In this document: one piece after another, positions 28,068 through 36,202 of the stretch
How positions within the stretch are numbered: position 1 is the first letter of the stretch
Layout: the number at the start of each line of letters is the position of its first letter
From: Aureimonas ureilytica DSM 18598 = NBRC 106430
Lineage (GTDB): Bacteria > Pseudomonadota > Alphaproteobacteria > Rhizobiales > Rhizobiaceae
Assembly (NCBI RefSeq): GCF_000382705.1
Contig: NZ_ARQE01000008.1
Location: 90,919-154,918 of the forward strand
DNA length: 64,000 bases
Direction of reading: 5' to 3'
Program-made: the position numbers and the translations under genes
The notes under the pieces: generated by a model
Told to the model about the DNA's origin: nothing
Databases searched by the model: none
The model's input: only the letters and a program-made list of their open reading frames with translations

Positions 28068-28715
28068 TCAGGCCTCGTCGAAATCGTCGCCACCGAAATC
28101 GTCGGCGCCCATGTCGGCGACCTCCTGCTCGGGCTCTGCGGGGGCCTCCGCCACCTCGCCGCCGGCGGCCGCATCGTCGCCCGCGAACATGCCGGTGAGC
28201 ATGGAGCCGAGCATCACGCCGCCCGCAACGCCCATCGCCGTCTGCGCCGCGCCGGCCAGGAAACCGCCGCCCCCGCCGCCCATGCGGCCCGCACCCATCG
28301 CGCCGCCCATGGCGCCATTCTGGCCGTAGCCGGCCTGCTGCGCGCCGCCCCAGGGGCCTGCGGCCGGCGCCGCGCCCGGCTGGCCATGGCCGCCCTGACG
28401 GTAGGCCTGCTGCGCGCCGGGGGCCGGTTGCTGGCGCGGCGCCTGCGAGCCGCCGAAGAGCGAGCCGAAGAAGCCGCCCGAGCTTTGGGTCCGGCTCGGC
28501 TGGGATTCCAGTTCCTTGATGCGGGCATGCGCCGCTTCCAGCGCCTGCTCCTGCACGATGATCGTCTGCGCCATGTAGTAGGGCGCGGCGGGCTGGCGGG
28601 CGACGCTGTCCTGAATGAAGCGATCCGCATCGGCCTCACGGGGCGGCGCCTGGCGCTCGACCTCCGAGAGCTTGCCGAAAAGGTTCTGGATCAGCGTCTG
28701 CTCGTCGCGATTCAT
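28068..28715 (-). CDS. DUF2076 domain-containing protein
   Basis: 215 residues. N-terminal half is helical (MNRDEQTLIQNLFGKLSEVE, IVQEQALEAAHARIKELES, the latter a short coiled coil). The middle is Gly/Ala/Gln/Pro-rich with GGGGGG, and it ends with a hydrophobic glycine-zipper-like stretch (AMGVAGGVMLGSMLTGMF) and an acidic tail of Asp/Glu. This layout is standard for DUF2076, a periplasmic ligand-binding-sensor-protein family of unknown function. It has no cleavable signal peptide that I can see. Confidence 0.82.
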   Translation of the reverse strand: MNRDEQTLIQNLFGKLSEVERQAPPREADADRFIQDSVARQPAAPYYMAQTIIVQEQALEAAHARIKELESQPSRTQSSGGFFGSLFGGSQAPRQQPAPGAQQAYRQGGHGQPGAAPAAGPWGGAQQAGYGQNGAMGGAMGAGRMGGGGGGFLAGAAQTAMGVAGGVMLGSMLTGMFAGDDAAAGGEVAEAPAEPEQEVADMGADDFGGDDFDEA

Positions 28716-29012
28716 AGGGTCTCGTCCTTGATGTCGGAAAGGGCGAGTGAGCCGGAAGGCGCCGTGCCGAAGGGGCGGATCGCAGCGGGGAGGACGCCGC
28801 GTCCGCATGTCGCCTTTGTGCTCGAGCCGTCGCTGTTCTTGTCCGTCTCACTCATGCCCAGCATACGCACGAGCCTACCCGCTCCATCCCGGCCGCCGAC
28901 GAACGATCGCGTGATCGACGCGTGAACGGGGCGGCGGGAGGCAAGCCCGCCGCCCCGTTCGGGGGTCATCGGGACGGTTCGAACCGCGCCTCCGGAGGGC
29001 CGGTGCGGTCCT

Positions 29013-30122
29013 CTACCATTTGCGTCCGTTGGCGTTCGGCCCGAGCCGCCCGCCCGGAATGCCCTTGTGCGGCCAGACGCGCACGGAATGCACGTCGCGC
29101 CCGAGCGCGAGGCTTGGCGGGCGCTTGGGCCGCTCGCGCGCCTTGCGCACGAGCACCTCGATCCGATCCGTGTCGCTCTGCCCTCCGGCGTCCGTCGCGG
29201 TCACGTCGAGCCTGTGGAGCCCGTCGGCCACGTCCTCGAAGCGGGCGCACCAGACGCCGTCGCCATCCTGCGTCAGCGCCGTCTCGCGCGCGTCGTCGAG
29301 CCGGGCGGTGACGGAGGAGGAGGCGCCGAACACTTCGGCGCGCACCATGATCGCGGCCTCGGGAACCTGCGTGCGCGACTGGGTATCCGTCGCCAGCCGC
29401 CAGTCGGACGGCGAGGTGACGAGAACGAAGGGCCAGCCGGACTCCAGCGTCTTGAAGCGCCAGGACACGACGTCCCCATCGAGCGCCGACACCGAGAAGC
29501 CGGGCGCGCCTTCCTCGATCTCGCCGGTGGAGCGCGTCGCGCCGTAGATGACGTGGCCGTCGTTGAGAAGGTCGTTGTAATGCGTGTGGCCGGTGCCGAC
29601 ATAGGCGACCCCGCTGCGGGCGAAAAGCGCCGCGATCTCCTCGCAGCCATCCCGGAGATCGCCGGGGAAGGCATGCATGAAGACGAGCCGCCGCTGCGCT
29701 TCGCCCTGTTGAAGTGTGCGGTGGAGCCAAGCCGTCTGCGCCGCGCCGAGGCGGAAGTCCGGCCCGCCGGACCCGGCGCTGACGATATCCAGAAACAGGC
29801 ATTGCGTGTCGCCGATCGTCTCGGCGCGCGGCAGGGGCGCGGGCGCCAGAAGCGCGCGGAACGTGTCGAGATGCCCCGCTTCGAAATCATGATCGCCCGG
29901 CAGGATATGCAGCGGCAGGCGAAGGCGGCCGGCCACTTCGGCGATGCAGCGGAATTCCTCCGGCTGCGCGTGGTTGGCGTTGTCGCCCGGCAGAACCGCG
30001 AAATCGACCCGCCCGGCCAAGCCTCGATTGGCCTCGTCCACCAGCCGCCGGAAGCGGTCCAGACTCTCCCAGCCATCGCCTTCGCAGACGTGAAGATCGC
30101 CGAACTGCAACCAGCGAAGCAT
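29013..30122 (-). CDS. Calcineurin-like metallophosphoesterase with C-terminal Ig-like domain
   Basis: 369 residues. The dinuclear metal site is seen in FGDLHVCEGD (residues 7-16), LPGDNANH (about 44-51), LPGDHDFE (about 76-83), MHAFPGD and GTGHTHYND. Residues about 255-330 form a separate beta-rich domain (MVRAEVFGASSSVTARLDD, VADGLHRLDVTATDAGGQSD) like a bacterial Ig/PKD fold, followed by a basic tail. No signal peptide, so it is probably cytosolic. Start ATG 30122 by homology. Related proteins act on cyclic nucleotides or phosphodiesters; the substrate is not determined. Confidence 0.85.
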   Translation of the reverse strand: MLRWLQFGDLHVCEGDGWESLDRFRRLVDEANRGLAGRVDFAVLPGDNANHAQPEEFRCIAEVAGRLRLPLHILPGDHDFEAGHLDTFRALLAPAPLPRAETIGDTQCLFLDIVSAGSGGPDFRLGAAQTAWLHRTLQQGEAQRRLVFMHAFPGDLRDGCEEIAALFARSGVAYVGTGHTHYNDLLNDGHVIYGATRSTGEIEEGAPGFSVSALDGDVVSWRFKTLESGWPFVLVTSPSDWRLATDTQSRTQVPEAAIMVRAEVFGASSSVTARLDDARETALTQDGDGVWCARFEDVADGLHRLDVTATDAGGQSDTDRIEVLVRKARERPKRPPSLALGRDVHSVRVWPHKGIPGGRLGPNANGRKW

Positions 30123-30244
30123 GGCCAAGGCCTTTCGAAAACGAGAGAAAGCGGGCCGCCGGCTGGCATCGCGCGGCAGCGGAAGAACGAGCGAATGGAT
30201 GCAGGGAGAGAACGGGAGGGGCGCTGCCCCTCCCGTTCGAGGCG

Positions 30245-30730
30245 TCAGAAGCGCTTGGCGGGGCGGGCGTCCGGCGCCGGCGCGGCCGGAGGCGCCGGGG
30301 GCTGGTTCGGCTCGCCGGCCAAGGGCGCCGGCGGGGCGGGGGGCGCGGGCGGCAGCGTCAGGTTGGGGATCTTGTCGATCAGCGGCTTGGCCGCCGCAAG
30401 GCAGGCGTCGAGCGGTTCGTCGCCGCAATCGATGCGCAGGCCCATGTCCTTGCCCATGCGCAGATCGACGCCCTTGCCGCGCGGCGGGGGCGGCGGGGGA
30501 GGGGCGTCCATGCCATGCGGGCCGGGGCCCTTGGGCGGCGGCGCCATGTCGCCCGGCGCGCGGGGCGGCTCATCGGGGCGCACCGGCGGGGGCGGAGCGC
30601 CCTGGTCGGCCGGAGCCGCGCCCATCGGGGCGTCCTTGGGCGCCGGAGCGCCGGCGGGGGCCGGCTGCGCCAGGGCCATGGAGCTCAAGCCGACGGCGAA
30701 CGCCGTCGCAAGCAGGGCTTGCTTCATCAT
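30245..30730 (-). CDS. Proline/alanine-rich secreted protein of unknown function
   Basis: 161-residue protein with a clear signal peptide (MMKQALLATAFAVGLSSMALA). Most of it is Pro/Ala-rich, including a PPPPPPP run and repeats of PPAPPAPP. Between the two rich regions, residues about 90-125 keep a non-repetitive core, KDMGLRIDCGDEPLDACLAAAKPLIDKIP, with two cysteines able to form a disulfide. An AGGATCGTGAGG site precedes the adjacent ATG codons at 30730. I do not recognise a family. The gene is divergent from the MFS transporter. Confidence 0.75.
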   Translation of the reverse strand: MMKQALLATAFAVGLSSMALAQPAPAGAPAPKDAPMGAAPADQGAPPPPVRPDEPPRAPGDMAPPPKGPGPHGMDAPPPPPPPRGKGVDLRMGKDMGLRIDCGDEPLDACLAAAKPLIDKIPNLTLPPAPPAPPAPLAGEPNQPPAPPAAPAPDARPAKRF

Positions 30731-30850
30731 CCTCACGATCCTTTCACGGGGGTGTGATTTGCGGCTCAGAAGCGACGAGGGGCGCGACTTGGTTCCCTAA
30801 CAAAAATCGAATTTCGCAAATGGCGGGAAATAAAAGCTGGCGCAAATGGT

Positions 30851-30863
30851 AGTAATTATTACT
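30851..30863. promoter_or_regulatory. Palindrome upstream of MFS transporter gene
   Basis: AGTAATTATTACT has perfect 6-base arms around a central T in an A+T-rich island between two divergent genes, 123 bases before the transporter start. It may be an operator; no regulator gene is adjacent. Confidence 0.35.
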
Positions 30864-30985
30864 TACGATATTCAGGCCGACCGCGACCGTTTTGCCGGCA
30901 ACCGATCCCGATCACGCGCATTAGAGGCGTGGCCGGCGAGGATCACGATCCTGTCAACGCAGGGAACGCGGCCGGAGGATCTTTC

Positions 30986-32413
30986 ATGAGCATCGTGTCG
31001 GCAGCCGCGTCGGGACCGGCGACGGAACCGAAGTCCCGGTCGCTGAAAGCGCTCGGCGCGGTCAATTTCTTTCTCGCCGACGTGCGCGATGGACTGGGAC
31101 CCTTTCTCGGCATTTTCCTGATCGGCCAGGGCTGGAGCACGGCGACGATCGGCCTGGTCATGACGATCGGCGGCATCGCCGGCATGCTGGCGACGACGCC
31201 TCTCGGGGCTCTGGCCGACGCCACCCACGCCAAGCGATTCATGGTCGGCTTCTGCGCCGGCCTCGTCATCGTCGCCTCGCTCGCGATCCTGTTTCTGCCC
31301 AATTTCGCCTTCGTCACCGCCTCGCAGATTGCGACGGGCATCGCGGGCGCGGCGATCGGTCCGGCCATTGCCGGCCTGACGCTGGGGATCGTCGGGCAGA
31401 AAGGGCTGACGCATCAGCTCGGCCGCAACGAGGCCTGGAACCATGGCGGCAACGTCTTCGCGGCGGCGGCCTCCGGCTTCTTCGGCTACGAGTTCGGCCT
31501 GACGGCGGTGTTCATCCTCATGACCCTGATGGCGGTCGGCTCGATCGCCGCGATTTTGATGATCGCGCCGGGCGACGTCGATCACGACGTGGCGCGCGGT
31601 CTCGAACACAAGTCCGGCGGCGAGCGCGAGGCGCCTTCGGGTTTCAACGTCCTGTGGCGCTCGACCCCGCTCCTGATCCTCGCGGCGACGCTCATGCTCT
31701 TCCATTTCGGCAACGGCGCCATGCTGCCCTTGCTCGGGCAGCAGGTCGCGAGCCGCGTGGAAAGCGGCGCGTCCGCGACGGGCTCGGCCGCCACCACCGC
31801 CGCGCCGCAGGCCTCCACCCAGGGCGCGACCCCGCCGGACGCCAGCGGCACCACCACCACGACGATCGCGCCCGGCGCGGCGACGGCCGGTCGCCCGGCC
31901 GCCGAACCGGTGCGCCAGCATTCGACGCTCGACACGCTCCTGAACGATCCCGTCTCCTACACGGCGGCGACGGTCGTCATCGCGCAGCTCACCATGATCC
32001 CCGTCGCGCTTCTCGCCGCCGGCTTCGCGCGTCGGCGCGGTTATTTCCTGCTTCTCGTGGCCGCGCTCGTCGCGCTTCCGGTGCGCGGATTGATCGCCGG
32101 GCTCTGGGGAAGCCATTTCGCGCTGATCCCCGTGCAGATGCTGGACGGCGTGGGATCGGGGCTTCTCGGCGTCGCCGTGCCCGGTCTCGTGGCGCGCATG
32201 TTGAGGGGAACGGGCCATGTGAACGCCGGTCTCGGCGCGGTCATGACGGTGCAGGGCATCGGCGCGTCGCTGAGCCCCGCCATCGCCGGCGTCATCGTCT
32301 CGCGCTTCGGCTTCTCGGTCGCCTATCTGGCGCTGGCGGGCTTCGCCATTCTCGGTCTCGTCCTGTGGCTCGTGTCCTCGCCCAAGGTCGCGCCCGCCTG
32401 CCGGGGCGATTGA
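30986..32413 (+). CDS. MFS transporter with low-complexity loop
   Basis: 475 residues, about twelve membrane spans of the major facilitator superfamily. GGIAGMLATTPLGALADATHAKR, near residue 70, is the loop 2-3 motif. After the seventh predicted span, residues about 258-310 are a low-complexity stretch of Ala, Thr, Ser, Gly and Pro, including a run of five Thr. It should lie in the periplasm and is unusual for the family. GGAGGAT precedes ATG 30986. Substrate unknown; the general look is of a drug or metabolite exporter. Confidence 0.82.
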   Translation: MSIVSAAASGPATEPKSRSLKALGAVNFFLADVRDGLGPFLGIFLIGQGWSTATIGLVMTIGGIAGMLATTPLGALADATHAKRFMVGFCAGLVIVASLAILFLPNFAFVTASQIATGIAGAAIGPAIAGLTLGIVGQKGLTHQLGRNEAWNHGGNVFAAAASGFFGYEFGLTAVFILMTLMAVGSIAAILMIAPGDVDHDVARGLEHKSGGEREAPSGFNVLWRSTPLLILAATLMLFHFGNGAMLPLLGQQVASRVESGASATGSAATTAAPQASTQGATPPDASGTTTTTIAPGAATAGRPAAEPVRQHSTLDTLLNDPVSYTAATVVIAQLTMIPVALLAAGFARRRGYFLLLVAALVALPVRGLIAGLWGSHFALIPVQMLDGVGSGLLGVAVPGLVARMLRGTGHVNAGLGAVMTVQGIGASLSPAIAGVIVSRFGFSVAYLALAGFAILGLVLWLVSSPKVAPACRGD

Positions 32414-32669
32414 CACCAGGGTCGACCAGAGGCGGCTGACCGGCGCGCCGCTGGCTCCGCCCCCGTCGATTGAAGCCTTCCCGACCGATCTCGGTCCGAC
32501 GGTTTCACGCCGACCTGCCACTCCATCGCGATGCGGCGGGCGTTCGCGCCCGCTGCCTCAAGCTGGCGCCCGTCGCCGGCCCGCTTGACGCGCTCGGGGC
32601 TTTGGCCTCAGGCCCTCATCGCCGCGATCGCCTCGCGGCCCTTCGAACCCCACGCCGAGCGAATCGTCG

Positions 32670-33938
32670 ATGACCCTCAGCCTGCTGCATCTCGTCACCT
32701 GGGCCATCAGCGGCCTCACCGTCTTCGGCGTCATCTTCCGGCCGGGGCGCTGGCCCGAATGGGTCTTCGCCGTGGTCGGCGCCCTCCTGCTCGTGGTGAC
32801 CGGCCTTCTGCCCTGGCGCGAGGCGCTGGCGGGCGTGGAAGCCGGGACGGACGTCTATCTCTTTCTTGCGGGCATGATGCTGCTCGCCGAAACCGCCCGG
32901 CGCGAGGGCCTGTTCAACTACCTCGCCGCCTTTGCCGCGCGTTCGGCGAAAGGATCGCCCCACCGCCTTTTCGCGCTGGTCTATCTGATCGGAACGCTCG
33001 TCACGGTGTTCCTGTCCAACGACGCGACGGCGGTGGTCCTGACCCCGGCGGTGATCGCGGTGGCGCGGGCGGCCAAGGTCGCCTCGCCGATCCCCTATCT
33101 CCTGATCTGCGCCTTCGTGGCGAATGCCGCGTCCTTCGTGCTGCCGATCTCGAACCCGGCCAATCTCGTGGTGTTCGGCGCGGACATGCCGCCGCTCGGC
33201 GATTGGCTCGCGCGTTTCGCGCTCCCCTCGCTTCTGTCGATCGGGGCGACCTTTCTCGTGCTGCGCTGGAGCCAGCGCGAGGGCCTGCGCGGCACGACCG
33301 ATACGGCGATCGAGATTCCCGCGCTTTCCACGGGCGGGCGGATCGCCGCGATCGGTCTCGTGATCGCCAGTCTCGTGCTTCTCGGCTCTTCGGCGCTCGG
33401 TCTCGAACTCGGCTGGCCGACGCTTCTGGCCGGCGTCGCGACGGCGCTCGCCGTCATGCTCGGCGAGCGTTCCAATCCCTTGCCGCTCGTCAAGGAAATC
33501 GCCTGGGACACGCTGGCGATGGTGGCGGGGCTGTTCGTGATCGTGCGCGCGCTGGAGGTGAGCGGCCTTCAGGCAACGCTGATCGCCACGCTTCAGGGCC
33601 CGCTGAACGCCGCGCCGCAGGCCGGCGCCTTCCTGTCGGGCGTGGCGCTCGCCTTCGGCACCAACCTCACCAACAACCTGCCGCTCGGGCTTCTGACGGG
33701 TGCCTTCACCACGGCCGCGGACCTGCCGAAGGAAGTGGTCAACGCCATCCTGATCGGCATCGATATCGGCCCGAACCTGTCGGTCACCGGGTCGCTGGCG
33801 ACGATCCTGTGGCTCAGCGCCTTGCGGCGCGAAGGTCTCTCCTTCGGCGCCCTCAACTTCCTGCGCATCGGCGCGCTGGTCATGCCGCCGGCGCTGATCC
33901 TGGCGCTGCTCGCGGTTCTGTTCCAGCCTTGGGGCTGA
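32670..33938 (+). CDS. ArsB/SLC13-type anion permease
   Basis: 422-residue permease of the ion-transporter superfamily with about eleven spans. FLAGMMLLAETARREGLF near residue 66, VFLSNDATAVVLTPAVIAVAR near 112 and LPISNPANLVVFG near 157 are family signatures; the second repeat has FGTNLTNNLPLGLLTG near 330. ArsB members export arsenite, and close relatives carry other anions. No arsR, arsC or arsH lies nearby, so an arsenic role is not proven. It starts 256 bases after the MFS gene; that gap shows nothing clear. Confidence 0.82.
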   Translation: MTLSLLHLVTWAISGLTVFGVIFRPGRWPEWVFAVVGALLLVVTGLLPWREALAGVEAGTDVYLFLAGMMLLAETARREGLFNYLAAFAARSAKGSPHRLFALVYLIGTLVTVFLSNDATAVVLTPAVIAVARAAKVASPIPYLLICAFVANAASFVLPISNPANLVVFGADMPPLGDWLARFALPSLLSIGATFLVLRWSQREGLRGTTDTAIEIPALSTGGRIAAIGLVIASLVLLGSSALGLELGWPTLLAGVATALAVMLGERSNPLPLVKEIAWDTLAMVAGLFVIVRALEVSGLQATLIATLQGPLNAAPQAGAFLSGVALAFGTNLTNNLPLGLLTGAFTTAADLPKEVVNAILIGIDIGPNLSVTGSLATILWLSALRREGLSFGALNFLRIGALVMPPALILALLAVLFQPWG

Positions 33939-34001
33939 CGCGCCCCTCGGCAGGGCGAAGACGCGCGGCCGGCTCGGCGGGAGGCCGGGTCGGAAAACGC
34001 T

Positions 34002-34208
34002 CTAGCGGCTTTGCCTGCGCCGGGTCGGCGTCGGGGCCTCGGGCTGGCCGGCGCCCTGTTCGAGGCGCGCCTTGCGCAGGGCGTCGGCCTTGGCGCGGTT
34101 GGCGGCGGCCGTCGCGGCCACGCGTTCGAACGTCGAGCTGGCGCCGTTCGCCGCCGGCGTCTTGAACAGGCGGTCGGCTTCGGATCTGTGAAGATCGGTC
34201 TGGTTCAA
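34002..34208 (-). CDS. Small basic hypothetical protein
   Basis: 68 residues, starting with TTG 34208 that overlaps the previous stop (TTGA). AGGACGA lies about 8 bases upstream. The helix ATAAANRAKADALRKARLEQ followed by a Pro/Thr/Arg tail resembles the [18 protein letters not shown] segment and basic tail of the 98-residue protein at 34763-35059. The shared pattern suggests relatedness of the C-terminal halves. Function unknown; could be DNA- or RNA-binding. Confidence 0.5.
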   Translation of the reverse strand: MNQTDLHRSEADRLFKTPAANGASSTFERVAATAAANRAKADALRKARLEQGAGQPEAPTPTRRRQSR

Positions 34209-34447
34209 ATGGGGTCGTCCTTTGGAAGGGGCGTCGCGCCGCCGCGGGCCGATGCGGCCGGCATGGCGGGAGCCCCGAGGGAAAGCGGGCCGACGCGGCG
34301 CCCTTCGCGGTCGAAGGGAATGCGATCGTCCCGGAGGTCAACTAGGCCGGCGGGGGCGCCGAGCCAGAGCGCCGGAGGCCCTGCGGCTTCGCTTCGCGCC
34401 GACCTGTTGCCTTCTTGCCAAACCCGCCTTTGCGCGGGGTCGGCCAT
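34205..34447 (-). CDS. Small hypothetical protein
   Basis: 80 residues with no recognised domain. The central GLVDLRDDRIPFDREGRRVGPLSLGAPAMP looks like ordinary soluble protein rather than random translation. There is no clear ribosome site before ATG 34447, and it lies just beyond the rpsU hairpin, so it may depend on readthrough. Its stop overlaps the next start (TTGA). Moderate to low confidence. Confidence 0.42.
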   Translation of the reverse strand: MADPAQRRVWQEGNRSARSEAAGPPALWLGAPAGLVDLRDDRIPFDREGRRVGPLSLGAPAMPAASARGGATPLPKDDPI

Positions 34448-34453
34448 GCGGGA

Positions 34454-34493
34454 GGCGGCCCGGGGGACGAGTGTCCGAAGACCCGGGCCCGCC
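34454..34493 (-). terminator. Stem-loop downstream of rpsU
   Basis: On the minus strand GGCGGGCCCGGG (34493-34482) pairs with CCCGGGCCGCC (34464-34454) with one bulged G. No T-run follows, so termination may be partial and let the two small genes downstream be read. Confidence 0.5.
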
Positions 34494-34506
34494 TCGCGAA
34501 TTGTCT

Positions 34507-34758
34507 TCAGCGGGCGCCGGTGCGCGGGCCGGCGGTCTTGCGCGGGGTGGAGGGAAGCAGACCCTCGCGCTGGGCGTTCTTGCGCGCGAGCTTCTTCATG
34601 CGCCGCACGGCTTCCTTCTTCTGGCGGGCGCGCGCTTCCGAGGGCTTCTCGTAGGCGCGGCGGGCCTTCATCTCGCGAAACACGCCCTCGCGCTGGAGCT
34701 TCTTCTTCAGGACACGGAGGGCCTGATCGACATTGTTGTCACGAACGAGAACCTGCAA
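34507..34758 (-). CDS. rpsU: 30S ribosomal protein S21
   Basis: 83 residues, the family's usual alphaproteobacterial length. The conserved N-terminal [24 protein letters not shown] and [25 protein letters not shown] are diagnostic. To begin at the conserved place, translation must start with TTG at 34758 (TTG-CAG-GTT), preceded by AGGA; the open frame extends further upstream into a poorly conserved leader. It lies 4 bases after the small basic protein gene. S21 helps mRNA recruitment during initiation. Confidence 0.92.
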   Translation of the reverse strand: MQVLVRDNNVDQALRVLKKKLQREGVFREMKARRAYEKPSEARARQKKEAVRRMKKLARKNAQREGLLPSTPRKTAGPRTGAR

Positions 34759-34762
34759 GAAA

Positions 34763-35059
34763 CTATCCTGAACAAGAGGGGGACGGTGCCTCGGCCGCGC
34801 GCGGGGCGCGCTTGGCACGAGGCTTGGCGGTCGCGGAGGAGGCGGAGGCGCCGGGCTTGCGTTTCGGCGTCTTGGGCTGTGCGGGCGGCTCGGCTGCCGC
34901 CTGCGCCAGGCGCAGCGCCTTCAGGCGCTCGGTCTTGTCCTGGCGAAGCTGGTTCTGTTCGGCGATCATCGCCATCGCCTGGCCCTTGAGACTGCTGCGG
35001 TCCGGGCTCTTTTGCAGGCCGGGTGCGGTCTCGTCGGGGGCTGTTGTCGGGTCGGTCAT
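34763..35059 (-). CDS. Small basic hypothetical protein upstream of rpsU
   Basis: 98 residues. N-terminal third is acidic/polar, the middle is an amphipathic helix with [19 protein letters not shown], and the tail is Lys/Arg/Ala/Pro-rich ([12 protein letters not shown]), as in nucleic-acid-binding tails. GGGAGGACAGGC precedes ATG 35059. It overlaps nothing and ends 4 bases before rpsU, so the two are probably co-translated. I do not know the family; co-transcription with rpsU and closeness to cspA suggest a role in translation or RNA handling. Confidence 0.65.
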   Translation of the reverse strand: MTDPTTAPDETAPGLQKSPDRSSLKGQAMAMIAEQNQLRQDKTERLKALRLAQAAAEPPAQPKTPKRKPGASASSATAKPRAKRAPRAAEAPSPSCSG

Positions 35060-35099
35060 GCCTGTCCTCCCGTGCGCCCAGAAGGCGGGTCCTGGAAAT

Positions 35100-35124
35100 A
35101 AAAAAGGCCGGGCAAGGCCCGACC
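35100..35124 (-). terminator. Rho-independent terminator of cspA
   Basis: On the minus strand GGTCGGGC (35124-35117), loop CTT, GCCCGGCC (35113-35106) followed by six T residues (35105-35100). One T-G pair in an otherwise perfect stem. It is 57 bases after the cold-shock stop. Confidence 0.88.
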
Positions 35125-35180
35125 TCTTCGCTCACGTGTCATCCGCGCCCGATCATCAGTGGTCGCGGATCGCGTCACGA

Positions 35181-35390
35181 TCAGGCGTCGCGCAGGTTTT
35201 CCGCGGCGTTCTTGCCCGAGCGGCGATCGGCGACGATGTCGAAGCTGACCTTCTGGCCATCGGCCAGAGTGGACATGCCCGAACGCTCGACGGCGGAGAT
35301 GTGAACGAACACGTCGTTGCCGCCGCCTTCCGGCGTGATGAAGCCGAAGCCCTTGGTGGAGTTAAAGAACTTTACGGTTCCGATGGTCAT
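35181..35390 (-). CDS. cspA: Cold-shock protein CspA family
   Basis: 69-residue single cold-shock domain. RNP1 KGFGFITP is at residues 14-21 and RNP2 VFVHIS at about 28-33; [11 protein letters not shown] leads it. These bind single-stranded RNA and DNA and melt mRNA structure. ATG 35390 has GAAAGGGAC upstream; a further in-frame ATG at 35405 is weaker. A long A+T-richer leader with a hairpin precedes it, and a strong terminator ends it, so it is monocistronic. Confidence 0.95.
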   Translation of the reverse strand: MTIGTVKFFNSTKGFGFITPEGGGNDVFVHISAVERSGMSTLADGQKVSFDIVADRRSGKNAAENLRDA

Positions 35391-36202
35391 GACAGTCCCT
35401 TTCAAAGACGTGTCTTGGCGTCGGTCGCACCGAATGCGCGACCGCTCAAGGTTCGATATTGAGAGAGAAAATCATGAGGCGCCGACGGAGCCTGGGATAA
35501 TTCAGTCAACAAGTTCGATAAGCTAAACCTAGACCCCCGATCAGTCATTTGCAATGGCGCGCCGATTTTATTTCGCGAAGGCGCTGTTGATGACGCTCAG
35601 AACTTGGCCAATCCACTGCACGCGCTGCCCTTTTCAAGGATCGGGCGCGCCGTTTTCTGAGGACGCCGCCGGGGCGGGCGATGGAGGCTCGGGCGGCCCG
35701 GCCTTCGTGCCGCCTCATTTCGACAGGCACGGCGCGCGCTGGCGATCTCCTCCCGCCCTGGGCCAGGGTGGGATGGTCCCCCGGTTGGTTCCGCCTCCGA
35801 TGCGAAGGACCGCGCCGGTTCCGTAATGTTGCTCGAAACGGTCGGTCTCGACATCAATTTGTTCGACTTGCTTCGATTAAGCATATCGGAAGAAACGATG
35901 GGTCCTACCCCGCACAAAGATTTGAACGTCGCTGCGTCATCCCCGATAATGGCCCTTGGATGGTCTGGGGGCGGCACGGGGTGCCGATCGCCAGCGGAAC
36001 GCCTGGGCAGATTATGTCCGCATGTTCTCCGGGCCGTCCGCGAATGTTTTCGTCGCCGGGGCGCGCGGGCTTCACGCACGCCGACCCCGACGCGCGTCCC
36101 GATGCGAGGGAAGGGCCGAACGGGTCCGGCTTCCACAGGAGACGCGCCGACATCACGGGGTTTGTAACGGCGCCGGAAACGGGCCGTGCGAAAGGACATG
36201 CC
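35391..36202. other. 812-base intergenic region with cspA leader
   Basis: The longest gap in the window. The half next to cspA holds a likely 5' leader, including the minus-strand hairpin CGGTCGC (35444-35438) with GCGACCG (35428-35422), and the A+T-rich part around 35460-35580 probably carries the promoter. The half next to the oxidoreductase gene has open frames without ribosome sites or recognisable protein, and no repeats that I can see. Confidence 0.5.

Noticed and set aside
32670-33938. Arsenite efflux gene arsB as a firm call
   Set aside because: No arsR, arsC or other arsenic genes are nearby; the permease superfamily has other substrates, so only the family is stated.
35826-36167. 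113-codon frame between cspA and the oxidoreductase gene
   Set aside because: No ribosome site; the second half is Arg/Pro/Gly-rich as expected of chance translation of G+C-rich DNA.
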